DNA of 60,000 bases, from contig NC_064034.1 of assembly GCF_932526225.1 (NCBI RefSeq), positions 12,414,887-12,474,886 of the forward strand, given 5' to 3'. The translations under genes and the position numbers were made by a program. The notes under the pieces were generated by a model. That model did not search any database and had not been told where the DNA came from. It saw only the letters and a list, made by a program, of their open reading frames with translations. Of the stretch, positions 1 through 11,974 are shown in pieces. This stretch comes from Nematostella vectensis. Taxonomy: Eukaryota; Cnidaria; Anthozoa; Actiniaria; Edwardsiidae. Position 1 is the first letter of the stretch, and the number at the start of each line of letters is the position of its first letter.

Positions 1-24
1 TACACACCATCCCTATAACACCCG

Positions 25-720
25 CCGGTCCAACGTAATGTTACTATTACATGCGATGTACCACTCCACGTGATTTCAATTTTCTACGTGTTGTCACCAT
101 CCTATCTGATATCGCCGTTCCACGTGACGTCGCCGTTCACGTGATGTCGCTGTTCCACGTGATGTCGCCTTTCCACGGTATCCCCGTTCCACGTGATATT
201 ACTATTCCAGGTAATGTTCCTATTCAAGGTGTTGTCACCGTTTCACGTGATGTCACCACTCCGCCTGGGTGTAGCCGTTTCACGTGATGTCACCGTTTAC
301 TTGACGTCACCGTTTCACACGATTTTACTATTCCACGTGATGTTCATATTCCAGCTATTGTTAGTCCTATCCTGCTGATGTCATCTTTTCACAAGATGTA
401 ACTATTCCACGTGATCTTAAGGTTTCACGTGATGTTTTCTTTCTACGTGCTGTCGATCGCCATTCCACCTGATATCGATGACGTGTCACATGATGTCGTG
501 ATATGATGATAAAAGCTGACTTTTATCGCTTGCCTGGGCTACAACCGTACCATGTGGTATTTTTGTAACCACATAACTTATCCTGGCTACGTGATATTGC
601 GTAACCACTTGATATTACCGTAACCATGATATTACTGTGCATCCACCTTGTCTTACAGTAACTCCGTGATGTGGCACTAGTCACGTGATCACGACCTTAA
701 CCAAGTGATGTCACGTGATA
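25..720. repeat. degenerate 18-bp minisatellite with CACGTG core
   Basis: Many imperfect copies of a unit like GCCGTTCCACGTGATGTC run in tandem, clearest at 90-440 and fading towards 720. The 18-bp period makes translated frames show a six-residue rhythm, so open frames here are by-products and not genes. Many units contain the E-box CACGTG and some contain TGACGTCA-like sequence. Confidence 0.85.
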
Positions 721-1582
721 CTAAAAGGAAACTTATTCACACAAAAAGCTAGATTACATCGCTAGGAAATATATCCATAAGTCATTATCGGCATTGAAAC
801 ATACCAGATTGAGGTACCAGTAACCACTTTCATGCAGTGGTACTAGTCATTAACTGTACTCTTTAATCTAGTAGCGGTAATGAGGTTTTCCATCGACAAA
901 AATATGTTTTGCGAAACGCGGAACTACCCTGGTTCCAAAGCCTCGAACGTATCCCTATTTAGTGGCTCTGGAACTAGGGTAGTTTCGCGATGTATCACGC
1001 GAACAATTCGTGCATGATTTATAAGAATGGAAAATAAAATAACGACCCTTTTGTCGACAAAAATTCTACTTTGTGCTTTCTTGGGAATGCCTACATTAAA
1101 TCCAATTCAACTAATTCGGCATTTACATTTTTGTTCTAGGTTTGTTGAAATAAACATATGCAAAACATTCTAGTGTCTTTAAAATCTATACAACATAACA
1201 TCGTTATCGCATGTGACCTACTCTGAGTTTCTAATAAGATTAGTTATTTCTCATATGGTTCTAATGAAGAAAGTCATATGTTGTAAAATGTTATCTGGCA
1301 CAGTTGCTCTATCTGGCAAGTCTCACTTGTGATAGGAAAAGGTTCTAAGGTTCGAGTATCCTTATCAGGATTTATATGGGCGAGTAATTTGTTTGGAGTC
1401 TTAATCGCGAATCCTGCAGTTTCTGTCTGTATCATTCTAACCAACCAGCCAATTTCAAACAACGATCAGGTCTACATTCCTACACAAAATTAATTTCTTG
1501 GATGTAACAGATTGCTAATTTGTTTGATTTTTTAAGTAATGCAATAATTACACTGACTTGTTTTTGGACGGACAAACATGTA
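721..1582. other. intergenic, no gene seen
   Basis: AT-rich sequence between the minisatellite and the first small gene. It should hold the 3' UTR of the minus-strand gene ending at 1583. No convincing poly(A) signal, coding frame or repeat was recognised. Confidence 0.5.
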
Positions 1583-2014
1583 TCACAACTCAGTAGAGCA
1601 AAGCGAAGTTGTTAGAAAACCATCGTCATCGACCTCGGTATCCTCCTCCTCTTTGGAAGACCTTCCACCATACGAATTCCTCCTCTGTAACAGATTATCA
1701 AGCTCGCTTACTGTCAAGAACGATTCGCTCTTACGCTCGTTTGCCATCCTTGCCTTTAAGCCTGAACTACGTCTACGAACAACCTGTGGTCGGACCTGTT
1801 GCTTCTCTAGTGTCTGCTGCTGATTCTCTTGTTTTACCGGCGCTTCTTGCACTCTTCCATTACAATCATACAGAGATAATTCTGGAAGACACAGTTGAGG
1901 GATACATGTCTTCTTAAGAGATGCAACATTTTTCGGCACGTCCCTTGTAACTGCAGTTTTCCCAAGTTTAGTGTTTCCCTCGATTATTTTTTCTCCTTTG
2001 GAATTCGAGCTCAT
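1583..2014 (-). CDS. CSTEL-tail small protein 1 (143 aa, intronless)
   Basis: I do not recognise this gene from any named family. It is an uninterrupted frame from ATG (purine at -3) to TGA. The protein is hydrophilic and probably disordered: a Gln-rich middle, an RRRSSG motif near residue 80, the stretch RKSESFLTVSEL, then RRNSYGG (from about 111), an acidic run EEEDTEVDDDG and the end FLTTSLCSTEL. The two RRxS sites resemble PKA/Akt or 14-3-3 sites (inference). The last residues STEL fit a class I PDZ ligand. There is no signal peptide or membrane segment. Four more genes in the next 18 kb share the tail but use different synonymous codons, which argues that the peptide is under selection. 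It is divergent from the next gene. A weak TATA-like GATAAATA lies about 210 bp upstream. Confidence 0.8.
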   Translation of the reverse strand: MSSNSKGEKIIEGNTKLGKTAVTRDVPKNVASLKKTCIPQLCLPELSLYDCNGRVQEAPVKQENQQQTLEKQQVRPQVVRRRSSGLKARMANERKSESFLTVSELDNLLQRRNSYGGRSSKEEEDTEVDDDGFLTTSLCSTEL

Positions 2015-4174
2015 TGTTTGGATCAGTTGATAGTGTGAATAGGTTCACAGAATGTGGAATTACTCGCAAAACACTCGCACATATCAACACATTTTAAGTC
2101 CATTAATCGCGCGGCGCGCTCCGTGTCACTTTAGCTGAGTATGTCCTACTTGACTTCAGATTTTGCGCGCCTCGTGCTCATCTGTGGCTTACACCGATGC
2201 AGTGTGTTTCTCGGTGACTATTTATCTCCCGCAACGAAAACGCTACAGTTACTGAATCCTTTACGATTATATCAGATCACCACCTACGTTGCCCTGAGCG
2301 TTGAAATCTAAATGATCCGTGACGTGTCATCAATTGAATTCGACAGTCAGTGACCTCTCTATTAAACACCGCGAAAAAGCCACGGACTCCTAAACAAACA
2401 GAAGCGGCTGGTAAATTGATTGTTTTATTTGATAGTCCTCACAAAGAACAGACGCATTAACGGGTGTGGTAACTAGAAAAACAATATACGAAGACGCCCA
2501 AGAATTTAAACAACAATTTCAAACTTAACATCAAAGTTTCGGTGATGTCCCAGGTCCCCCATCCTTAACCAAACATGGGCCTCAGCCTTCGATAACATAT
2601 GGATTACAGGGTAAATCAGCCTGAAAAGAGACTTGCGCACGTTGCGGTAAAATTAACTAAATCCGATTGATCCGGTAGACTGACATTGCGCGTTTGGCGG
2701 AAACGTTTAAGATAACGATAGCGCATAGACGGTAATTGTTAGGAAAGGATGCAGTGTCAGTAACAATTAAACATAGAAAAGCGACAGAGAATCGAGCTTT
2801 TGTCCATAGTCGTCCTCTTTCTCTGACTCTTAAGACCAAAACTTCTCTTGAACAATAATTGCTGTCCTGTCGAATTAGTGGGAAGCATATCGCTAAGACC
2901 ACCACGACTGATAGAAAAAGTGCAGTGCAATTAGAGTTAAATCCTGGCTAATTCCCAGCGCAGCTGGTGTTGTTTCCTGAGACTATAAAAGTCTAGCGTC
3001 ATGAAAAGGCAAGCTCCATGAACACCGAAAGCGATATTCAAATTCAGACTTGTTGATTCTTTTAGGACGGCATTAATTTATTGCATTTCTGTTGTTCTTC
3101 AGAAACAAGGGCGGTGGAGCACAGTGGGAAGTATGTACGTGGTGGAGAGGGGAGGGGTAAAAGGGTGACTGAATGTTGCCAAGCCTTTGTTAAAGGTGTG
3201 TTTGCGAGCCTGCAAGCACACAGTCTGCCCAAATTGTCGAATACTATGGGTACATAGTATTGCTACATTTACTTTCATATTCCATTGCAGAGTGTTTACC
3301 GGATACTATGAAAGCCGGCCTGACCTCTCAGTAATGTATGGGGCGTTACTGTTTTTCAAACCTAAACGCCAATTCTCCTGATCCGCTCTATGATATCACC
3401 CAGGCGGCTAAATCTTCTTGTTTATCTTGTTTGTGTTGTCGTTAAATACGGTTCTCTGATATTTTTTTCCTATGCATCGACTCGTCTCTTCTTATTACGT
3501 TAGGATTGCTGCAAAGTTGCGGAGACACTTTATTGTGGTTCGTATCAATTATGATGGTATATTATCATTTTTGTAACTATTGCTTCACGCGGGAAACATA
3601 GAAAGCGTGGTTCATTTTTAAGGTTAATTTGGATATTTGAAAGATTTTTTTTTTGGGGGGGGGGGGGGGTAATGTATACCAGTACTTATTCCACTTGATG
3701 CATTTGATTAAATTTGAATTTTGCACAATGGACTAAAATCCACTAAAGAGAAACACAAATAACTTGTTTATTGTTTTTCTTTGTTTGTCTTTGGTGAATT
3801 ATACCTTACCAGTAATCTATTTGATATGCAATATTCTCTATTCAGATAGCAAGATAAACAGTCAGCAAAACATGGCTTCCTGGGAATCGCAGCATTTTAA
3901 AACTTGGATCGGCGTTTTTAAAAGAATATCAATCGATATGGCAATAGCATTCTGATTGAACGCATTAGCGCCTGATAGACAGACCAGTATTGTCACTGCG
4001 GTAATTAAGTTACCGACCTTTTGTTTAGCTACAAACCATGCCGAATTTTCAATTTACATAAGAGCAGAAAACATAACGAGCTTTTGCCTAGAGCAAGTCT
4101 TAAACAGTTTGCCATTTGTTTTGGGAGATTTTTGACCACTGCATGCTGTCTTACCTACGAAGAGTATCTTTGAA
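2015..4174. other. divergent intergenic region between CSTEL genes 1 and 2
   Basis: This 2.2-kb region separates two head-to-head genes and must hold both promoters. I see only a weak TATA-like GATAAATA on the minus strand at about 2219-2226 and a T-tract/G-tract at about 3647-3670. Short open frames here have no recognisable content. Confidence 0.5.
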
Positions 4175-4651
4175 ATGACACATAACTGGAGTAAATACCT
4201 CAGCTCTATAATTCGACCAAAACACGATTTTATTTACAGAAAGGATTGCAGTGCAAAATGCAGTGACGGAGACAACGACGTGTTTACTGACGCAAACGAT
4301 TCTGGACATTGCCAAAATGAGATACAGAATGTGGTGAGATTGCAAGAAGATGTCACAGATCATAAAGAGGCTAGAGAGATCAGAGGCGAGTCCATGATCC
4401 CAGGAAATGCCAAAGCTAAACATTTGAGTGCAATGCCTGAACGAAAATACAGCGTATCACTTGGACACCTAAACAAACTAACGAGGTCTGCATCAGAAGG
4501 GGGCGAAAAGGATGATTCCGATAAATTAGACCGTAAAGGAAAGCTGCGACGCTACCATTCTTACTCCGGGAAACGTAAATACCAGCACGAGACTCATGTT
4601 GACGATGTGGATGGCTTGCTGACGACTTCTCTGTGCTCCACTGACCTCTGA
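4175..4651 (+). CDS. CSTEL-tail small protein 2 (158 aa, intronless)
   Basis: Single-exon frame from ATG to TGA, second member of the local family; the function is unknown. The N-terminal third has several Cys and His but no ordered zinc motif that I can name. The C-terminal half matches the family plan: RKYSVSLGHLNKL (compare RKSESFLTVSEL in member 1), RSASEGG, RRYHSYSGKR, a short acidic stretch DDVDG, then LLTTSLCSTDL. Asp replaces Glu at the penultimate residue and the class I PDZ-ligand pattern is kept. The tail codons differ from member 1 at most third positions. It is convergent with member 3. An AATAAA at 4946-4951 could end the transcript. Confidence 0.82.
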   Translation: MTHNWSKYLSSIIRPKHDFIYRKDCSAKCSDGDNDVFTDANDSGHCQNEIQNVVRLQEDVTDHKEAREIRGESMIPGNAKAKHLSAMPERKYSVSLGHLNKLTRSASEGGEKDDSDKLDRKGKLRRYHSYSGKRKYQHETHVDDVDGLLTTSLCSTDL

Positions 4652-4945
4652 TCTTGGCGTTAAGGTCATCACAGAAAGTGAGGCTAGCTCGGTGTTTGAG
4701 AAAAAGCCGTACTCTTTGCATGTTGGCCAAATGGTGACGCCTTAAGTAAATTGTGTGTACATGGTGCCGAAAGAAGCTGTTCGCCATGTTTGAGACATGA
4801 CATACATGGTTTGTACCGTAAGACATCCAATATCAAGAGGGAAAAAACGCTTCTTTACTTCAACACGTATTTTACTTCAATAGGGCGTTTTACTTATGAA
4901 GGGACGCGTAAACGCAGATTAAGGCAGTTAGAACTGAATTTGATA

Positions 4946-4951
4946 AATAAA
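4946..4951 (+). promoter_or_regulatory. poly(A) signal AATAAA for CSTEL gene 2
   Basis: Canonical hexamer about 295 bp after the stop codon of the gene at 4175-4651, on the same strand. Confidence 0.5.
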
Positions 4952-5079
4952 AGGAAACCCAGATCGTCGGCAATAGATCGCGACGTCCGGACGGACGATA
5001 AACATTTTGATGAAATACATCGGGCTGGGCCCAAGACAATGCAAGCAGGACTAAACTCACTAGCTAATTTGTGAGCGTT

Positions 5080-6880
5080 AGGAACCGCTGTACAATCAAA
5101 GATAAGAGCGTAATTACTAAATGAGCCTTCAGTTACTAGAAAATTAACACTTACTCTCGTTTACAAAATGCATATGAAAAAGAATCGTTACGTTACTACA
5201 TTAGTGACAAGAATCAGTAGAAACTACCAAGGCTTTGCGTGCATTCAGTTAGCTTGTGAGTACTGCCACTATAACAGGAAGAGCTCATTAATATGCATCA
5301 AAATAAATCCAGGATATGCTTAGATAAACAAAGCAAAGTAGTGGAGTGTAAATAGTAAACAAATAAGCACAATCGAATCGGTGTAAGAATATTATATAAA
5401 TTGTGCGTGAACGGATAAGCATTAATGCATTAATGAGATGAGAGGGTGGAAACTGCTTCGTATCGATTCGTATAGAAAACAGCAACACAACTGTGTTACG
5501 GCACTCACGTGTTCGCAAGAAAGGCGTAAAGTAGGTCAACTAAAAGGACGATATGGAGAAGGGCAAAAGAGCGTTGAACGCCATCGAGTAAGTCATTATA
5601 CCTATAATCGTTACTAAGTTATAACAAACACAGTCAGGTGGCGTACAGCGATACAATTAATTTTAATCAATCCATCTTTTGCACTTTGTTTTATACTGCT
5701 GAAAATCCGCGCTTGGTGTACCTGTCCTTATAAGGACATATATTTTCTTTTGAAAGGGGGGCAGTTTTCTGAGTTCCTGTGGTATCCTTATTCACCAACA
5801 GGCTCCTCTGTCAAGACCGTGAACACTCTTTTGATGTGTAAGGCTAGGTTTGATACGTGGTTTCTACAATACGAGCCATGTGGTCAAATCCAGTCGCGGT
5901 TGGTAGCACACTGCGCCTCATCGTATGCCTTAGCACCACCGAGTTGTATCTTCGCCCTCGTTTTTCCTAAGCTCAACTAAGTTGATCTTCTTCTTCCCAA
6001 ATGTTTTTTATTTCATAGAGCAATATGCTCTTCATCTTCATCTGCTTCCTGATTTAATGTCTTGAACAAAGTTACAGCAAAAATCCTTCAGGGAAGTTGG
6101 TTGATGATAATATATCATCATTCCCAAGGATTTTGTTAGCTTAATTTGTTTGATGAGATTATTCTTAGAAACATACAGGTAATACCAAAGAATATTCATA
6201 AAACATTTAAGATCGCATTTAATGATACGTTTGTCCTTAAATGGTCATTGCAAGGTGTATTGTCGGGTTGCAAAATAAATCATCAAAAATGCTTTGAGAC
6301 AAAGACTCAGCTGGATTGCTGATTCCCGCTTAGCATTTACGTAGGTAAGTTTACATACTTTTGGAATACTGTGCATTGAAGACATTCCTTTGCAATATAA
6401 TCGAATAGGTAGTCCAATACCCAATACCATATAGGTATCATGGAACTTTATAAGCCGCTGCTAACGTACATCACTGCATTCCTTTTTCGTGGCCTACGGG
6501 CGCGTCTCTGACATTGATGTTTAAACGATTAAATCAAACGATTAAACTTTAAGTAGCCATTTCCTTGAGAGTCGGCTGTTTGCAAAATGTTCGTCATTTA
6601 TCAATAATAGCGCCCCTCCGTAAGTTCGTAGGGTTTTCTCGATCATCATTCAAGTTGTATTCTTTTTTTCCTAGTCTACTAACGGGACCATTCTTTGAGA
6701 TCGCTTTGGTATTGATCGTGGTACTTTCATTTGTTGCCTAGTGTATAGTGTTAAGGCCACTCGGGTATTGCCAATACATTTCTTGCATGCCTCTATAAAA
6801 TCTCAGCTCTCCGACGCTCATAAAAGATTGTATTATGAAACTGATGCACTTTGCTTTCAATATAGAGAAACATCGCGCAG
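5080..6880. other. intergenic, no gene seen
   Basis: AT-rich sequence between two convergent CSTEL-tail genes, holding their presumed 3' flanks. No repeat, RNA gene or supported frame was recognised. Confidence 0.45.
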
Positions 6881-7414
6881 TCATAGCTCCGTTGAACACA
6901 ATGTAGTGGTAAGAAACCCTTCTTCTAGTTCCGTATCTTCTTCCTCAAAGCATGCCATGTCTCCGATGATGACGAGTTTTCTATTCCCTTTTCCAGCAAA
7001 GGACTTTGATCTGCTCACCGGTTTTTTCACTTCATGGGGCATTGTTCTAGACTCAAACGACAAACTTCGTGATCTTCCCTCCTTTTTCTCACGCATCGAT
7101 TGAGGGCTTCTTCGGAATCTTTGTCGCTTTATTGACGAGTCCAGGTCATTGTTTTTTGCATTAGACAACAGATGTTCTCCTCCACCTGTGGTACATTTAC
7201 AGATCGTTTTTACAGGAAGCGAGCCCTGTCGCCTGAGACCATCTCTATTCGAGTGGAAGACATGATCTTGTTCGAACGCATGATCAACAGACGAATGTCT
7301 GTTGCGAATGTTTCCAAGTTTACAAATTTTCCTTCCAAGGCGATGGAATGCAGAACCTATATTTTCTTGCACTCGCTCCTTTATCGAGTTATGATGTTCT
7401 CGTGAAACAGCCAT
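6881..7414 (-). CDS. CSTEL-tail small protein 3 (177 aa, intronless)
   Basis: Longest family member, an uninterrupted frame from ATG to TGA. The first 40 residues could form a basic amphipathic helix (MAVSREHHNSIKERVQ...). The middle is rich in Arg and Ser, with RRQGSLP, RFRRSPQS and RSRSLSFES. Then come SRSKSFAGKG, a short hydrophobic insert (KLVIIGDM), an acidic run EEEDTELEEG and the tail FLTTTLCSTEL. The EEEDTE[VL] block is shared almost exactly with member 1, so 1 and 3 look like closest relatives. Multiple RxxS sites suggest kinase or 14-3-3 control (inference). A possible TATA (CCATATAA, minus strand, near 7487-7494) lies about 75 bp upstream. No known family was recognised. Confidence 0.82.
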   Translation of the reverse strand: MAVSREHHNSIKERVQENIGSAFHRLGRKICKLGNIRNRHSSVDHAFEQDHVFHSNRDGLRRQGSLPVKTICKCTTGGGEHLLSNAKNNDLDSSIKRQRFRRSPQSMREKKEGRSRSLSFESRTMPHEVKKPVSRSKSFAGKGNRKLVIIGDMACFEEEDTELEEGFLTTTLCSTEL

Positions 7415-7484
7415 TTAGTCAAATCCATCTCTCCGACATTTTGCATAGGATAGAGCACAACGTTTCTCTACAATACGAATAGAG

Positions 7485-7494
7485 CATTATATGG
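7485..7494 (-). promoter_or_regulatory. candidate TATA/near-CArG element upstream of CSTEL gene 3
   Basis: On the minus strand the sequence reads CCATATAATG, 71-80 bp before the start codon. It resembles both a TATA box and, with one mismatch, an SRF-type CArG box. This is sequence resemblance only. Confidence 0.25.
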
Positions 7495-8486
7495 TAACAG
7501 ATGAAGAATGCAAATGTATAGTTGGTAAACACGATGTGCCTTTTGCTCAGCATGCGTCCTTACATATCAACTTCTCGCTTTTGTTTTGCGGCAGTTTTGT
7601 TAAAATCGTGTCTGACCTTTCAGATTTTTGCACATTCTACGTAAACATCAACAATTTCCGTTGTAAAAGCAAACACCTGTTCCAAAGTGTAAGCTTTCTC
7701 CATTCGCTTCCTGTTTGCTGGGCTTGTCTGACCGTTTTTAATCTTAAATCTCTTAATCGCTGCTTACAGTGGAACATTCCTAATTACTTGTTTATACAGC
7801 ACACGATTATAATCACACGCATGCAAGTTTCATGACACCAGGAGAAAGACAATACCATTTCTTTTTTTTCCTTTTGCAGTTCATCTCGATGCAATCCTTA
7901 CCGTTATGTGAATGGAATATGATGTGTTATTTGTGTGTATTTATAATTTATTCGGTAGCTTTGCGTGTTCTGTGTCACTCTGCCTTGGTCTAAGCCTATA
8001 GCTAAATATCATGAATAGTTCCATTTCCCCAAACAGAGGGGTGCCATGTATTCATTTATCACCCTAAACATCCATGAGATTATTACCTTCAATCGTATCT
8101 TAGCGACTGATGACACACAGTTCCGTATAAAGTGTGGTGATGTTTTACCAATGTGTGCAAGCAGCCCTGACTCTCAGCCCATGTTATTACAAATTATTGA
8201 AAACGGCATGCTTCTATGTGGCGTGATGTAGTGTGCATGTAGTGAACGTAGCCATCTGCAGACATCTTGATCCGGAAAGAAGCGAAGATATACAAAAAAA
8301 TAGTTTTAATACGGGCTTCCTGTGGAAAATGACAAATAATACGCAGGAGGGGGGGGGGGGACCAAACACAGGAAGCCCAGCAGCATTTTCCTATTGTTTT
8401 AGTCCTATGGAATGCAAGACGATTGGAGCAATATTCTCAGCCCAATCCAAATGTTTAATACTATAATCAATTGTTCTAAATGGCTT
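7495..8486. other. intergenic, no gene seen
   Basis: Upstream region of CSTEL gene 3. It contains a short G-tract near 8348-8360. No supported gene was seen. Confidence 0.4.
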
Positions 8487-8925
8487 TTTCAACCCATATT
8501 CAACTATTCATTCACCATTCAACTACTCATTCAACCAATAGCAGGCAGACCACTTGCTTTACTCCAGCTCTCTATGACAAATGCGCACAAAAAATTGGAG
8601 GGGTGGGGGAGACAGTACAGAAACATTTAAAATATTTGGGGATAGGGGATGGACCCACCCAAACATATAACAGACTAAATATTTGAATTTTTCAGTGAAG
8701 GATTGAATGGTTTGGACAAAGGGTTGAATAGTTAAATGACGAATATTTGAATGCAGAGTTGAATGGTTGAATGTAAGTTTGAATAGTTGAATAAAAGGTT
8801 GTATAGTTGAATAAATGGTTAAATGAGGTCATTGATTTGGACTGTTTTATAAAGCGGTTGAATAAATAAGAATGATTGGTTGATTTTAATAGTTGAATAG
8901 TGTTGAAAATTTTATAGAACATTTG
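8487..8925. repeat. TTGAATAGTTGAAT-type repeat with inverted outer arms
   Basis: The left part (8487-8545) has repeated ATTCAAC/CATTCA words. The right part (8696-8925) has many copies of their reverse complement, GTTGAAT(A/G)(A/G)TT. The opposite orientation of the two simple-repeat blocks suggests the ends of a small non-autonomous inverted-repeat element, but exact borders are not clear. Confidence 0.55.
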
Positions 8926-10283
8926 AACCAGGCCTTATTGAATATTGCTATAATCGGCCCGCCATGTAGAACGCAAATTTTGCTATTTCTTTCGGCTACT
9001 TTGAGTAAGTACGCAGCTGCTTTGTCTCATTATATCTTTGTTCTACAAAGGAGTACTTTTGTCTCTATTCTTCTCGTTCTTTGTGTCGAGGTGCAGATTG
9101 TTTATTTGCCCAATGGCAGCTTGTAAGAGCTGCGTGCTGACCAGCTACTTTCGGTTGACCAACAACTTGTGTCACGTGGCCGGCTTGCGGGGAATCATGA
9201 TAACATTTGGGTCTTGTTTGGCCACCCAACAAAAGTCATCGCAAAGTTAACCGAACATTATTTATCTCATATTGAGTTTTCAGCGAAGTTAAATGGAACT
9301 CTTTTTTCCATTTTTCGCATTTTGAACACAATGCTCATGACTAATTCAATTTTATATTAGTTTTGTTCGGCATTTTTTTTTTTTTTTAGTTCGCTGTTTA
9401 GCATTTTTTTTTTTTTTGCGTTCGAAATTTGTCTTGATATTGGATTTTCTCTCACGTAACAAAAATATTCGCCCCAGAAGAAGACTAGTGGACATATTCG
9501 GTGCCATCTTCAAGGCGTTGGAGTTGACCTAGCCTTTTCATTGCATTTCGCTCGAGGTACTCTCGGGGGCAGAGCTTCATCAACAAAATTTCAAAGTTTA
9601 CAAATATTATTCGGTGACAAGTATTATAATCATAATAATGTCAGTCTTCCAATGTTACATAAATTTCTCCCCATAACGTGACGCTACTTGTGAGAATCAA
9701 ATAATACGTATTTGGTGGTTTTATTCTTCTGCGTCCACCATTTGATCGATCGTCATGCTGGTCCAATGACACCTCTGTGTGAGGGAATGGTAGAAGCAAT
9801 ATGAGATGCGCATTTTGGTGCGTTCGTAGGATTTTTTGAAGGGATCTCGCACAAAAGAGTCTGACAGTAGGGGTATGGATCCCGGGGGAGGTTTCCTTTT
9901 ATTTGAGTGACGCGATAAACGATATGTGCAACGCATCACTTGTTTTTAAATAAACAATCAATCACGACAACCCTTCATCTTATTTGCGCACTGTATTGCC
10001 TCTCGCGACAGAGTAAAAGAAGTAATATATGGCTCAAATTCCCTGCAATAACTATCCATTTTAACCGTGGGGTTAAAATTTTGTTGCAACGGAACTGAAG
10101 GTCACATTGCAGGCGAGTTGTCGTCATTTAACTGGTGTTCAAATACCGGCAATTGAACCAAGGGCTTGATCTAATATAGATAAGATGGCGGTTGCTTATT
10201 GGCCAACTTGCTAGCCGTCTTATGCTTGGGGCGGAAAAGCACTCGACTTAAAGCACTGTTCTCCTGTCATAATAACAAAGGGC
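8926..10283. other. intergenic, no gene seen
   Basis: Contains two T-tracts at about 9372-9418. A 72-codon minus-strand frame at 9721-9939 has no recognisable domain and is not called. The right end should hold the promoter of CSTEL gene 4. Confidence 0.4.
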
Positions 10284-10292
10284 TTTATATAG
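10284..10292 (+). promoter_or_regulatory. TATA box candidate for CSTEL gene 4
   Basis: TTTATATAG lies about 300 bp before the start codon. An Inr-like TCAAAC lies about 28 bp downstream. If used, the 5' leader would be about 270 nt. Confidence 0.4.
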
Positions 10293-10583
10293 AAGCGATT
10301 ATGGGCTTATTCAAACTGGATGGTCATTAAAGGAACTGTAAAGAGTTGCATGCTTGCTTGTAACAAATTGTAAGCCCGTACGAGAGGCTGCGCACAAGGT
10401 TTCAGTCTATGACGTCGCGCTTCATCAAAAACAGTTAGTGGCAAGATTGCGAGCGTGCCGCGAAATGCCCGAGATATTTAGAAAAGTAAGAGAGGTCAAC
10501 TAAATTTGAATTACTGTGTTACACTTAAATCGCCTTCAGACTGCAAACGAATAAATCCTTGGGCAGTGTATCAGCTCTTTGAT

Positions 10584-10994
10584 ATGAAGACAACATATCT
10601 TGATATTATGACGACGATGTCTGGTTCAAACTTAGATTCCAAAGAAGGCCATCGGCAACGATTGCTCTCCGATTCTGAGAGAACAGAAGTTTCGTCTGCT
10701 TCCATTAAACGCTTCTACCGTGGATCATCGAGTAGTAATAGCTCAGGTGGAAGTGCCATCTCTTTTGCGAGTCTTGAGGCGTGTTCGGGGATTACGCAGG
10801 AGCATGAGATGCTGGCGATTGTCGCAAACAGAGCGAGAGAAAGGCGCAGAAACTCTGAGGCTAATCTACCTCGTTACAGAAAACCTCCTGTTCCCGAGAT
10901 GAGTTCACGAAAGGCACTGTCTATGACAGAGCTGAATGAGACCGAGGTTGTAGACGGGACTCTAACGACAACACTTTGCTCGACAGAGCTTTAA
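10584..10994 (+). CDS. CSTEL-tail small protein 4 (136 aa, intronless)
   Basis: Single-exon frame ending in TAA. The frame is open further upstream, but the first ATG is at 10584 (MKTTYLDIMTTMSG...), so I start there; ATG at 10617 is an alternative. The protein is Ser-rich (SSSSNSSGGS), with a basic segment RARERRRNSEANLP that carries the family RRxS site, then SRKALSMTELNETEVVDG and the tail TLTTTLCSTEL. The piece RKALSMTEL parallels RKSESFLTVSEL of member 1. Here it sits directly before the acidic stretch and tail, so the linker is the shortest in the family. AATAAA follows at 11087-11092. Function unknown; the class I PDZ-ligand end is the only functional hint. Confidence 0.8.
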   Translation: MKTTYLDIMTTMSGSNLDSKEGHRQRLLSDSERTEVSSASIKRFYRGSSSSNSSGGSAISFASLEACSGITQEHEMLAIVANRARERRRNSEANLPRYRKPPVPEMSSRKALSMTELNETEVVDGTLTTTLCSTEL

Positions 10995-11086
10995 GGGAGG
11001 GAAACCGATTTTAATATTGGATATATACAGAGATTGTGCCAAGGTTTTTTGCGGCCTTGTGGTGGCTGTATACAAAAACGGCATGT

Positions 11087-11092
11087 AATAAA
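11087..11092 (+). promoter_or_regulatory. poly(A) signal AATAAA for CSTEL gene 4
   Basis: Canonical hexamer 93 bp after the stop codon of the gene at 10584-10994, same strand. Confidence 0.55.
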
Positions 11093-11974
11093 CGAAGCTC
11101 CGCAATCCAGGGGAGCTCACCCTTACTGTGCTTACATGCCAAAGTAGCAGTAAGAGCGAGAAATAACGCTAATTTCCACAGGCAGAGCCCTTGTGTTGAA
11201 CGAATCTCAAATGCAACATGTTAGACAAGTCTCCGTGGTTGCGATCCATTGAAGTATAGAAAGTCACCATGTAAAAGGAACACTACAAGGCGTTTTACAT
11301 CCCAAGGAGCAGAAAACAGAAGATAAACGTTTCTTAGTCTCAGTCGGAGGGGGATGCATTTCACACCCATTGTCTGCCTAGCCTGGGGGTGAATATAAAT
11401 ATAGGACTGCAAGCTATGGAAACCCCTAAAATAAAACACTTACGAGAAAGTATTCGCCATCTAGGACTAAATCAATCAGTCTGGATTAATTTGATTTGAT
11501 TTCGGTTGCACTTGTTTACATAAGAGTGTTATGATAAAGTAGCGAGTGCATTTTAATGTTTGTTTATTCTCTTGACTTATCAAAAATTAAAATTATATCA
11601 AGCGATGCACCGTTATTAATGTCACCGGGCAAATTAGTAAGAGCAAAGATGTTTTTGCGATCTTTTTTGGTTAGGTGTTAATAGGAATAGCGAATGTTGG
11701 TGAGACTGCTATAAATGTTCTTTTGTCTTAATTACCGGTAAACCCAGCTGCCTTAACTTCAAGAACTAGGATACTTGTTTTTATATTGCACAAAGCTTCA
11801 GGAACACTTCCCTTTAATGGCGATATTGAAATAGAACTAAATAGAACGCCAGCGAACGTTGTGAATCAGTCAAACGGGAGCTCAAGTTACGCTGCGTTCT
11901 CTATCTTGCTATTAAGTGAGATTAGGGAAATTACGCGCGTTGCGCTTGCTTACTATAGTGAGAAGCAACCTTTG
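11093..11974. other. intergenic, no gene seen
   Basis: AT-rich sequence. Short open frames lack recognisable content. Confidence 0.4.

Noticed and set aside
9721-9939. 72-codon minus-strand frame
   Set aside because: No domain, no relative in the window, no promoter signals.
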